64,000 nt of DNA. Origin: Rufibacter tibetensis (GTDB taxonomy: Bacteria; Bacteroidota; Bacteroidia; Cytophagales; Hymenobacteraceae). Location of the stretch: the NCBI RefSeq assembly GCF_001310085.1, contig NZ_CP012643.1:2711501-2775500 (forward strand). The letters run 5' to 3'. Positions within the stretch are counted from its first letter, which is position 1, and each line of letters opens with the position of its first letter. The position numbers and the translations under genes were made by a program. Shown piece by piece: positions 9,557 to 16,820 of the stretch. The notes under the pieces were generated by a model that was not told the origin of the DNA, made no database searches, and was given only the letters and a program-made list of their open reading frames with translations.

Positions 9557-10918
9557 TTAATATGTAGCGGCTTTAGGGTCAAAGTTAGCCCAACCCGCAG
9601 TCCAGTCTTGGCCATTGGCAAATGCGCCAATGTAGGTACTGTTGGTAAAGAAGCTGTTCATGCCCGTGAAAGAAGCACCCGTTTGTAATTGGGTTCCAAT
9701 AGAGAAGTCGGGGCGGGTAGTCTGGTTGAAAGAACCAGCAATGCCTAAGGTGCTGTTATCGGCTACCACCATGTTGTTTTTGCCAGAAGCATTAAACCAA
9801 GCGGCTGCATCATACGAGCTACCTGATTCAACTGTCAAAGCACTGGCAGAAGAAGTACCGGAGATGATAGTGTTCTGAATCTTCAAAGTGCCCGCAGTAG
9901 CATTGGCCTGTGTTTTAGTACCGTCAAGGAGTAAACCTACTGGCCAGCCAGCAAACAAAGAGTTGTGAACCGAGATGTTGCTGTTTCTTCTGATGTGCAT
10001 GGCTCTTCCAAAGTTGTTGTTGAAGGTAGTACTACCTGTAGCTTTAGGACCGAACAAGCTCACGTTAGAGAAAACTGCCGAAGTTTTAGGCGTGTTGTCG
10101 CTGCCTTGAGCATCACCATCAGATTCAAAACCATTCGATTTAGAGGCATCTGCTACGTTAGGGTCAGAGATACCTAAGGCGTACTGCACGTTTCCTGAGA
10201 AACCATTGTCCGTGTCAAACATGTCGTCAACTGTTTTGTAGGCAATCAGGTGCGTCATGTTCACCGTACCACCGAACATCTCAAAAGAGTCATCACCGCA
10301 GAAAGAAACCTGCACGTGGTCAATTTTGGTGCCGCTGCCCACTCCACCTAAGGTAAGGCCGTTGATCTCGTTGTCTGGCTGGAAGGCAATGCCCGGGAAC
10401 TCAATGCGTACATAGCTCAACACTCCTGAGTTGTCCGTGGCGTTGGTTCCGCCGTAAGGACGATCCACGCCACCTTCAATCTTAGCATTGTCGCTAGGTA
10501 AGTTGGTAGGAGCTGCTCCCAGAATAATGATGCCACCCCAGTCACCGGCCGCTCTGCTTCCTACGGCTTGGTTAGAAGTGAAGACAATGGGGCTTTGGGC
10601 AGTGCCTTGGGCCATGATCTTCGCGCCACGCTCAATAATGAGGGTCGCCATAGAAGCCTTGTCGCCTTTGATAATGGTGCCTGGCTCAATGGTGAGGGTA
10701 GCGCCAGATTTTACATATACAAAGCCTTTCAAAAGGTATTTTTTACTGGCCGAAAAGGTCACGTTGTCTTCCGTGGAGCCCTCAACGGTGGCTACACCGT
10801 TACTTTCAGCCATGGTGAACTGTTCTTTGGGGGTTACTACTGGATCGTCATCATTGCCGCAGGCATAAGTGGCAAATACCACAGAGAACAAGAGAGCTAA
10901 ACGTTGTAATTTTTTCAT
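9557..10918 (-). CDS. Predicted beta-helix lipoprotein, partner of TonB receptor
   Basis: This 453-residue protein has a lipoprotein signal peptide with lipobox ATYAC (Cys 20), followed by an Asp-rich stretch that often marks surface-exposed lipoproteins in Bacteroidota. The body contains many short G/N/D-rich strands, including WGGIIILG, NNFGRAMHIRRN and HNSLFAGWPVGLLLDG. This pattern suggests a right-handed parallel beta-helix. It lies 38 bases downstream of a TonB-dependent receptor gene on the same strand, so the two are almost certainly co-transcribed and work together at the outer membrane. I infer a ligand-capturing surface lipoprotein, analogous in position to SusD though unrelated in sequence. 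The substrate cannot be told from sequence. Confidence 0.78.
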   Translation of the reverse strand: MKKLQRLALLFSVVFATYACGNDDDPVVTPKEQFTMAESNGVATVEGSTEDNVTFSASKKYLLKGFVYVKSGATLTIEPGTIIKGDKASMATLIIERGAKIMAQGTAQSPIVFTSNQAVGSRAAGDWGGIIILGAAPTNLPSDNAKIEGGVDRPYGGTNATDNSGVLSYVRIEFPGIAFQPDNEINGLTLGGVGSGTKIDHVQVSFCGDDSFEMFGGTVNMTHLIAYKTVDDMFDTDNGFSGNVQYALGISDPNVADASKSNGFESDGDAQGSDNTPKTSAVFSNVSLFGPKATGSTTFNNNFGRAMHIRRNSNISVHNSLFAGWPVGLLLDGTKTQANATAGTLKIQNTIISGTSSASALTVESGSSYDAAAWFNASGKNNMVVADNSTLGIAGSFNQTTRPDFSIGTQLQTGASFTGMNSFFTNSTYIGAFANGQDWTAGWANFDPKAATY

Positions 10919-10956
10919 TGTGTTTTACTTAAAATTAGTTGTCTGTATTGATCAAT

Positions 10957-13761
10957 TTAGAATTTGTAAGAAAGACCAAGGGAAGAGTAAGAGCCTCTTT
11001 GGTAATCCTGGATGGTCTCATCCACGCCAGTGATTTTAGCGTCATCGTTAGAGTCCTGGATCAGGCGAACCTTCTGGTTAAGGATGTCCTGGATACCGCC
11101 TTTTATCTCAAAATGACGGCCTAAGCCTTTAGTGAAAGATAAGTCCAGCACGTTGCGGGGCATTTCATACACCATTGGGTTGGCGTAAGAACCCACGGCC
11201 CAGATGCGGCTGCCCACTACGTTGTACAGCACATTCACCTGTAGTCTGTTTTCATCGTCCTGGAAGTAAAGACCAGCGTTCACCACGTAAGGAGATTGGC
11301 CCATCATAGGACGCGAGGTGTAGGTAAGTCCTGCGGCGGCATCGCCGGTTAGTTCCACCTTACTTTTGATAAGAGAGGCATTTAACAGCACAGAGATTTT
11401 TTGCAGAATAGGAGACTGGGTTAACTCAGCCAGTGATTTGCGGGCCTCTACCTCAATACCGTAAGTAGTAGCCGATGGTGTGTTGGTGTAGGTAAGAGAG
11501 TTACCCATGTTGGTGATCTCAAAGTACTTCTCAATAGGGTCTCTGAAATACTTGCCAAACACTCCTAAAGATAGTAACTCAGTAGGTGAAGGGTAGAACT
11601 CGTAGCGAAGGTCGGCATTGTAGATGGTAGCCGTTTTCAACGGAGCGCCTTTCTCTTCAAACAAGGTTAAGAAATTGTAGTAGCTGAAGGGTGCCACTTC
11701 TCTGAACTGAGGGCGGTTCAAGCTAATGCTGGCTCCAGCTCGTAGCATAGACCGCTTGTTGAACTCGTAGGTTAAGTTTGCGGCAGGCAACACACGCAAG
11801 ACTTTGTCATCGAACTGATAGGTTCTACCCAGAGAGTTCAGACTTGACAGGTTCTGGTGGTTGTACTCTACCCGTGCTCCTCCTGAGATGGAGAACCTGT
11901 CAGTGAAAGGCATTGCGCCACCTACATATCCTGCTATCAAATTATTATAGGCACTGTAAGAATCTGTAGGGTTGGTTCCTTCCACAATTTCCCAACCGGT
12001 GGTAGAGTTGATGTTCTGGGGGGCGAACACCTGATCTAAGGGCAAGAAAGGAATGTTTGGATCAAAAGAACCTGGGTTGGCCGGACGGTAAGACAGGAAA
12101 CGGGCCTCAAAATCGCGGTTTTTGCGTTCTACATAGAAACCAGCTCTGATTTTAGGAGAGTTCTCAGAAAGCGAATCTGCCGGATTGAACTTGTGCTCTA
12201 CCTGACCAGAGGCGGTGTACACGTGCTCATTCAAATCAGAGTAGAATCTACCGGCGTCATTCAACGAAGGCGTGAACTTGTACGCCACCTCAAACGGATC
12301 TGATGACCCAATGGTGCGTTGCGTTCTTACCCGGCGGTAGTCAGGTTCATTACGGTTAGTGTAAGAGTATCCGCCGGTCCAGGTGGCAGTGGTGTGCATG
12401 TCATTGAAGTCATGGGTGCCTTGTAACTGGCCCGTGTAGATGGTGCGGCTCTCGTAGCGTAAGGCGTAGTTCTGTTGCTCCAGGCCGTTGAAGTTTTCGG
12501 TGCCTTTTCTGAAAAGGATGGAGTTAGAACCCAACTGGTTGAAAAGGTTGCTGAACTCAATCTTGTTGCGGTTGTTGATCCGGGCGGTCCAGTTGTGCAG
12601 AACACCTAAGCGTGAGCTTTGCGAAGAGTTTTCATCACGGTAATTGAAATCCTGCGGGCTCTTGCCTGTAGAGGCGTCAAAGTCCTGGTATTTAATGCGG
12701 CTGCCGCTGGTGAACAAGCGGGTGTTGCTGTACGAGATGGCCGTCACGTTGCTCATCTGAATGTCTTTCACATCTAACAAGCGGGTCATGCCTAAAGAGA
12801 AACGCATGTCAGGCATAGCAGTGCCGCGGTCACCAGTCCAAGTGTTAGGTAACTGACGACCCAGCGTGGTTAACTCGCTGCCGCTTCCTACCTGGCGGAT
12901 GTCGCTAGGGAAAGAGCTAGGCAAACTGCGATTGCCGTTGTCAAAACCTAAGAAGTCTGTTTTGGTACCCGGAGGGGTTAAGAAGTTGCCAAAGGTGGTG
13001 CTGCCCCGGTAAGCAACCGATGCGCCAAGACTGGTCGTGTTCTCGTCGGCAAAATTCTTCGTGAATACTTTGATGACCCCACCGGCAAAGTCACCAGGTA
13101 GTTCAGGAGAGCCGTTTTTGTAGATCAAAATGCGATCTATGACGCTGGTAGGCAGAATGTCAAACGAGAAGGCGCGGCTGTCTGGCTCGGTACTAGGGGT
13201 AAGGGCATCATTCAGCATTACTGAGTTGTAGCGCTCGTTCATGCCCCTGATCACGATGTACCGGTCATTCATGATGGTCACGCCTGGTATCCGTTTCACA
13301 GTCTCGGCGGCATCACGGTCCAGTGATTTGGTGATTTGCTCCCCCGAAACTCCGCTCACGACTACTTCGCTCTGTTTTAATTCCTTAATCAGGGAAATAT
13401 CAGTATTGGTTTGGCGGGTTCCTACAATGGTTACCGCGTTAAGGGCGGTGCTGGCAGTTTCCTCAATCAGGAAATCCATGGTAGTGGTCTTGCCGGGCTC
13501 TATCTTGATGTTGTCGTAGATGGCCGGCTTATAAGACACGTATGAAACAGTGATTTTATAAATACCCGGCTGAATCTTCAGTTCGTATCCTCCGTCCATG
13601 TCGGTGGAGGCAGCGGTGCCTGAACCAGTGATAAAGACTACTGCGCCTATCACAGGTTCGCCATTCTTTTTGTCTTTTACTTTTCCGGAGAGGGTACCCG
13701 TTTGCGCAAAGCTCACAAGGGCGGTACAAAGAAGAGAGAGGGTGAGTAAAAACGATTTCAT
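10957..13761 (-). CDS. TonB-dependent outer-membrane receptor
   Basis: This 934-residue outer-membrane transporter should import a ligand using TonB/proton-motive energy. The N-terminal signal peptide ends near SFAQ. A carboxypeptidase-regulatory-like beta-sandwich domain (about 22-110) follows, with GEPVIGAVV and MDGGYELKI. A plug domain (about 130-260) has IPGVTIMNDRYIVIRGMNERY and GDFAGGVIKVFT, and then comes a long beta-barrel ending in the aromatic residue of SLGLSYKF. It is the first gene of a two-gene operon with the downstream beta-helix lipoprotein. A -7-like TACTTTTG is present on the minus strand at 13784-13791. It belongs to the non-SusC type of receptor; the substrate is unknown. 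Confidence 0.92.
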   Translation of the reverse strand: MKSFLLTLSLLCTALVSFAQTGTLSGKVKDKKNGEPVIGAVVFITGSGTAASTDMDGGYELKIQPGIYKITVSYVSYKPAIYDNIKIEPGKTTTMDFLIEETASTALNAVTIVGTRQTNTDISLIKELKQSEVVVSGVSGEQITKSLDRDAAETVKRIPGVTIMNDRYIVIRGMNERYNSVMLNDALTPSTEPDSRAFSFDILPTSVIDRILIYKNGSPELPGDFAGGVIKVFTKNFADENTTSLGASVAYRGSTTFGNFLTPPGTKTDFLGFDNGNRSLPSSFPSDIRQVGSGSELTTLGRQLPNTWTGDRGTAMPDMRFSLGMTRLLDVKDIQMSNVTAISYSNTRLFTSGSRIKYQDFDASTGKSPQDFNYRDENSSQSSRLGVLHNWTARINNRNKIEFSNLFNQLGSNSILFRKGTENFNGLEQQNYALRYESRTIYTGQLQGTHDFNDMHTTATWTGGYSYTNRNEPDYRRVRTQRTIGSSDPFEVAYKFTPSLNDAGRFYSDLNEHVYTASGQVEHKFNPADSLSENSPKIRAGFYVERKNRDFEARFLSYRPANPGSFDPNIPFLPLDQVFAPQNINSTTGWEIVEGTNPTDSYSAYNNLIAGYVGGAMPFTDRFSISGGARVEYNHQNLSSLNSLGRTYQFDDKVLRVLPAANLTYEFNKRSMLRAGASISLNRPQFREVAPFSYYNFLTLFEEKGAPLKTATIYNADLRYEFYPSPTELLSLGVFGKYFRDPIEKYFEITNMGNSLTYTNTPSATTYGIEVEARKSLAELTQSPILQKISVLLNASLIKSKVELTGDAAAGLTYTSRPMMGQSPYVVNAGLYFQDDENRLQVNVLYNVVGSRIWAVGSYANPMVYEMPRNVLDLSFTKGLGRHFEIKGGIQDILNQKVRLIQDSNDDAKITGVDETIQDYQRGSYSSLGLSYKF

Positions 13762-13783
13762 GTATGTAGTATTAGTCTCGCTG

Positions 13784-13791
13784 CAAAAGTA
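13784..13791 (-). promoter_or_regulatory. Probable -7 promoter element of the TonB receptor operon
   Basis: The minus strand reads TACTTTTG, an exact match to the Bacteroidota TAnnTTTG -7 consensus, 23 bases before the ATG. I see no good TTG at the expected -33 distance, so this is tentative. Confidence 0.35.
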
Positions 13792-14095
13792 GAGCGACCA
13801 CTTTACCCCATGATTAACCGCCTATTACCCTATTGTTAAGTTGAGAAGTGAAATATTAAGGAGATGTTATGTGGGCCTATGATATGACATAAGAAAGATG
13901 ATTGGCTGCCTGGAAACCCGTTTTGGAGCTAATTCTATAGATGGAGCCCCAAAATGGAACGCCTTCCAAGAAGCGGTGATACGGTTTGTCTATATGATAG
14001 AGGAGGGTATAAGAAAAGAGCTTTGTTGTTGGAAATACCAGAAGCATAGGACGGGAGATAGGGTCTTGAAACTGTGTGTTGAAGTGATTGCCTCA

Positions 14096-14142
14096 CGGAA
14101 GTTGCAAACTTCCGCCCTTAGTAGGTCCAAGTCACAGACTTG
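14096..14142. repeat. Tandem REP-like hairpins
   Basis: The first hairpin has arms CGGAAGTT and AACTTCCG around GCA (14096-14114). The second has arms CAAGTC and GACTTG around ACA (14128-14142). Two compact palindromes with 3-base loops 13 bases apart resemble a REP/BIME unit. No REP transposase gene is in the window. Confidence 0.55.
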
Positions 14143-14525
14143 AACCATTTAGAGGGATTAAGATGATAAAGGCTTTTGTTATTTTTCCCTGTTCCAGTCT
14201 TCCCTTTGAGCGCCTCGCTTTTGGCCCTAGAAAGACAGAAGCTAAGAGTGGCAGGTTTCTCAGGCCGAAAGGGCAGTGCGAGAGGTAAAGACGGGGCCTC
14301 GCGGCCGTTAGCGCTTTTCGCCGAAGATAAAATAACCCAGCATAAGGGCTCCGCATCAACCAGGCACTACGCCAGCAACAGCAGACTACGTGCACATCAA
14401 ACTAACAAAAAGATATAATAAAAGCACCTTCCAGTTCCTTCTTACTTTCCCCAAAGTAACCCCAAAACAAACCTGCCTTAGCGGGAATAATGACGGAAAT
14501 CACCCATCAGCATTCATTTGTGTTG

Positions 14526-14533
14526 TACCTTTG
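14526..14533 (+). promoter_or_regulatory. Probable -7 element of the ccm operon
   Basis: TACCTTTG matches the Bacteroidota -7 consensus TAnnTTTG and lies 18 bases before the GTG start of ccmB. No clear -33 TTG is seen. If real, it rules out translation from the upstream TTG at 14518. Confidence 0.35.
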
Positions 14534-14550
14534 CGGAAAACAAAGAAGAA

Positions 14551-15219
14551 GTGCTGCTGAAAGAGGTTATCTACCTGATGCAAAAGGATTTTGTGCTGGA
14601 ATGGCGGCAGAAGTATGCGTTCAACGGCATGCTTCTGTACGTGGGCAGCACAGTGTTCATCTGCTATCTCAGCTTTAGTTTGCGCTTCGGCGGACTGGAA
14701 GTGCCGGTCTGGAATGCCTTGTACTGGATCATTCTGCTCTTCACGGCGGTAAACGCCATCGCGAAGGGATTTGCCCAGGAGAGCCGCGGACGGTTACTCT
14801 ATTATTATAGTGTAGTAAGTCCGCAGGGGGTGATTCTGGCCAAGATGATTTACAACGTGGCGCTCATGCTGGTGCTGTCGCTGCTGTGTTTCGGATTCTA
14901 CACTATTGTGATCGGGAATCCGGTGCAGGATGTGGGGATGTTCCTGGTGACGATTGTCTTAGGAGCGATTGGATTTGCCTCGTCACTGACCATGATTTCG
15001 GGCATTGCGGCCAAGGCGGCGAACACGGGAACGCTGATGGCGGTGCTGAGTTTTCCGGTGATGGTACCCATGCTGCTCATGCTCATGAAGATGTCCAAGA
15101 ACGCCATTGACGGGCTGGACCCTTCGGTGAGTATGGATGAGGCGCTGACCTTGCTAGCGATTAACATGATTGTGGTCACCGTGTCTTATATTCTGTTCCC
15201 GTACTTGTGGCGCAGTTAA
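14551..15219 (+). CDS. ccmB: Heme exporter subunit CcmB
   Basis: CcmB is the membrane subunit of the CcmAB ABC complex, which drives release of holo-CcmE during cytochrome c maturation. The protein is about 222 residues with six hydrophobic segments and the family opening F-x-LEWRQKYAFNGMLLY. I choose the GTG at 14551 because it restores the usual N-terminal KEVIYLMQKDF helix. An ATG at 14578 is possible but trims this helix. A TTG at 14518 would lie upstream of the likely promoter -7 box. It is the first gene of the ccmB-C-D-E-F operon. The ATPase gene ccmA is not adjacent and not in this window. Confidence 0.88.
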   Translation: MLLKEVIYLMQKDFVLEWRQKYAFNGMLLYVGSTVFICYLSFSLRFGGLEVPVWNALYWIILLFTAVNAIAKGFAQESRGRLLYYYSVVSPQGVILAKMIYNVALMLVLSLLCFGFYTIVIGNPVQDVGMFLVTIVLGAIGFASSLTMISGIAAKAANTGTLMAVLSFPVMVPMLLMLMKMSKNAIDGLDPSVSMDEALTLLAINMIVVTVSYILFPYLWRS

Positions 15220-15251
15220 GGCACTGAACTAAAAAACTAAGTCAAAAACGA

Positions 15252-15917
15252 ATGAAGCTTACTTGGTGGAAATGGCTGACGATTGCCCTGCTGCTGTACA
15301 CAGTGGTGATGGGCATGCTGAGCGAGGTGCCCCGTCTGGCTATTCTGAATGAAACCATCCGGAACTTATACTTCCACGTGCCCATGTGGTTCGGGATGAT
15401 TCTGATCCTGCTCGTTTCAGTAGTGTATTCCATAAAATACCTCAGAAACCCGCTCTCCAGAAATGATATCATCGCCTATGAATCAGCGAAGGTGGGCATT
15501 CTGTTTGGCGTGCTGGGCATTGTGACCGGCATGGAATGGGCACGTTTCACGTGGGGCGAATTCTGGAGCAATGACCCTAAACAGAATGCTTCGGCCATCG
15601 GGCTCCTGATTTATTTCGCGTATCTCATTTTGCGTGGTTCTTTCCAGGACCATCAGCAGCGCGCGCGCATTAGTGCCGTGTACAACATCTTCGCGTTTGC
15701 GGCGCTTATTCCGCTTTTGTTTATCCTGCCGCGCATGACCGACTCTCTGCACCCGGGCAACGGCGGAAATCCTGGTTTCAACTCCTATGACCTGGACAGT
15801 CGTCTGCGCGCCGTGTTTTATCCGGCGGTGCTTGGCTGGACACTCTTAGGGGTTTGGATGGTGCACCTGCGCACCCGTTTAGAAGTTTTAAAGCAACGAT
15901 TCTATGAAAATGCATAA
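15252..15917 (+). CDS. ccmC: Heme handling protein CcmC
   Basis: CcmC is an integral membrane protein that loads heme onto CcmE on the periplasmic side. The 221-residue product has six membrane helices and a WWD-type heme-binding loop, here TWGEFWSNDPKQN. In this loop the Trp before the Asp of the classic motif is replaced by Asn, a substitution I believe is common in Bacteroidota members. Conserved His residues flank the loop (YFHVPMW and SLHPGN). It starts 32 bases after ccmB, and its 3' end overlaps the start of the CcmD-like gene by 14 bases, which suggests translational coupling. Confidence 0.93.
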   Translation: MKLTWWKWLTIALLLYTVVMGMLSEVPRLAILNETIRNLYFHVPMWFGMILILLVSVVYSIKYLRNPLSRNDIIAYESAKVGILFGVLGIVTGMEWARFTWGEFWSNDPKQNASAIGLLIYFAYLILRGSFQDHQQRARISAVYNIFAFAALIPLLFILPRMTDSLHPGNGGNPGFNSYDLDSRLRAVFYPAVLGWTLLGVWMVHLRTRLEVLKQRFYENA

Positions 15918-16182
15918 ATGGCTCCTGGTGCTGCTCCTTACGTGGGCAGCTAGTTTTTCTGTTCCGGCTTCGGCGCAAAACGCAGCGGAGGAAGGCTCTA
16001 CTATTGAATACACGTCAGCAGACAAAGCTGCTTCAGACCCAGAGATGGCTGATGTGATGCGCCGTGACGGCAAGATCTATATTGTGGTGGCGGTGCTGGT
16101 GAGTGTGTTGCTGGGCATCCTGTTTTACCTCATCAGCTTGGACAGGAAGATTGGCAAGTTAGAGCGCGAGCTTCGGCAATAA
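15904..16182 (+). CDS. ccmD: CcmD-family small membrane protein
   Basis: This 92-residue protein has an N-terminal signal-like segment ending near PASAQ, a short polar stretch, and one strong membrane helix (about residues 55-76, IYIVVAVLVSVLLGILFYLI). A charged C-terminus (DRKIGKLERELRQ) follows. A single helix with a basic tail is what is seen in CcmD, which helps release heme-bound CcmE from CcmABC. It is longer than the proteobacterial protein because of the cleavable leader, a form typical of Bacteroidota. The ATG overlaps the end of ccmC. Assignment rests on position and architecture more than on sequence. Confidence 0.75.
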   Translation: MKMHKWLLVLLLTWAASFSVPASAQNAAEEGSTIEYTSADKAASDPEMADVMRRDGKIYIVVAVLVSVLLGILFYLISLDRKIGKLERELRQ

Positions 16183-16185
16183 AAC

Positions 16186-16225
16186 CTGTTTCTGGTCTGT
16201 TTTAGAGGAAAAAGGCTAGAAACAG
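16186..16225. repeat. Imperfect palindrome in the ccmD-ccmE spacer
   Basis: CTGTTTCTGG at 16186-16195 pairs with CTAGAAACAG at 16216-16225 with one mismatch. It lies inside the ccm operon, in a 142-base spacer, so it is either an mRNA hairpin that adjusts expression or a copy of the dispersed palindrome seen elsewhere in this window. Confidence 0.5.
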
Positions 16226-16324
16226 AATGTTGAAATACAGCTGCAGAAAAGCGCCGCAAGCGGATTTAATTTGAAATAAGTGGTGTTAAAGAGGCGGGCA
16301 ATCTCGCCTAAGCTTGAATAACCT

Positions 16325-16750
16325 ATGAAAAGAATACACATCATCGGGATTTTAGTCATCGCGGTGGCCATCATGATCATCATGTCAACGGCATCAGACG
16401 CCAGTGTTTACGTTCCTTTCTCTGAAGCGCAAGCCCGCGCGAAGGATGGAGATGATACCAAAGTACACGTGGTGGGCCGCCTGAAGAAAGATGCCAAAGG
16501 TCACATTGTGGGCATGAAGTATGATCCTACGTTGGATCCTAACTACTTCTCTTTCGTGCTGGTAGACACCAACCGCGTAGAGCAGCAGGTAGTGTACTAT
16601 AGCCCCAAACCACAGGATTTTGACCGCTCTGAGCAGGTGGTAATTACCGGGAACATGAAAGAGAATGTTTTTGTGGCCGATAAGATTTTGCTCAAATGCC
16701 CTTCTAAGTACACCGAGAACGAGGTGAAGGTAGAAACGGCAAGCCTATAA
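16325..16750 (+). CDS. ccmE: Heme chaperone CcmE, C-x3-Y variant
   Basis: CcmE is a membrane-anchored periplasmic chaperone that carries heme covalently from CcmC to the CcmF ligation complex. The 141-residue protein has an N-terminal membrane anchor (about 5-22) and the OB-fold core with VHVVGRLKKD and VVITGNM. In proteobacterial CcmE the heme-binding His lies in a HDENY-like motif. Here the aligned segment reads LLKCPSKYTENEV, so a Cys (residue 125) replaces the His and Tyr 129 is kept. This is the CxxxY type known from Desulfovibrio-like and archaeal systems. It lies in the ccm operon 70 bases before ccmF. Confidence 0.93.
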   Translation: MKRIHIIGILVIAVAIMIIMSTASDASVYVPFSEAQARAKDGDDTKVHVVGRLKKDAKGHIVGMKYDPTLDPNYFSFVLVDTNRVEQQVVYYSPKPQDFDRSEQVVITGNMKENVFVADKILLKCPSKYTENEVKVETASL

Positions 16751-16820
16751 GTATTTGGTTGCGAGGGAAGGCAGCAGATACAGCTTTTACCTCAACACTC
16801 AGGACTCATAACAATCTGAA

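Larger units (their letters stand above)
13792..14550. other. Intergenic region with REP-like hairpins and a GC-rich stretch
   Basis: This stretch of about 760 bases holds no gene I can support. It contains two adjacent short hairpins (14096-14142). After them, at about 14170-14400, lies a GC-rich segment with few stops in three frames on both strands; none of the resulting translations resembles a known protein. The composition and multi-frame openness fit a non-coding dispersed repeat better than a gene. Confidence 0.5.

Noticed and set aside
13898-14143. Open frame of about 80 codons before the ccm operon
   Set aside because: It runs through the REP-like hairpins, has no recognisable domain and no promoter, so I treat it as chance.
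14132-14395. Minus-strand open frame in the GC-rich stretch
   Set aside because: Overlapping frames are open on both strands at once, and the translation is Arg/Ala/Leu-rich with no family. It looks like a compositional artefact or a repeat.
14518-14550. TTG start for ccmB
   Set aside because: It adds residues foreign to CcmB and lies upstream of the probable -7 box at 14526-14533.
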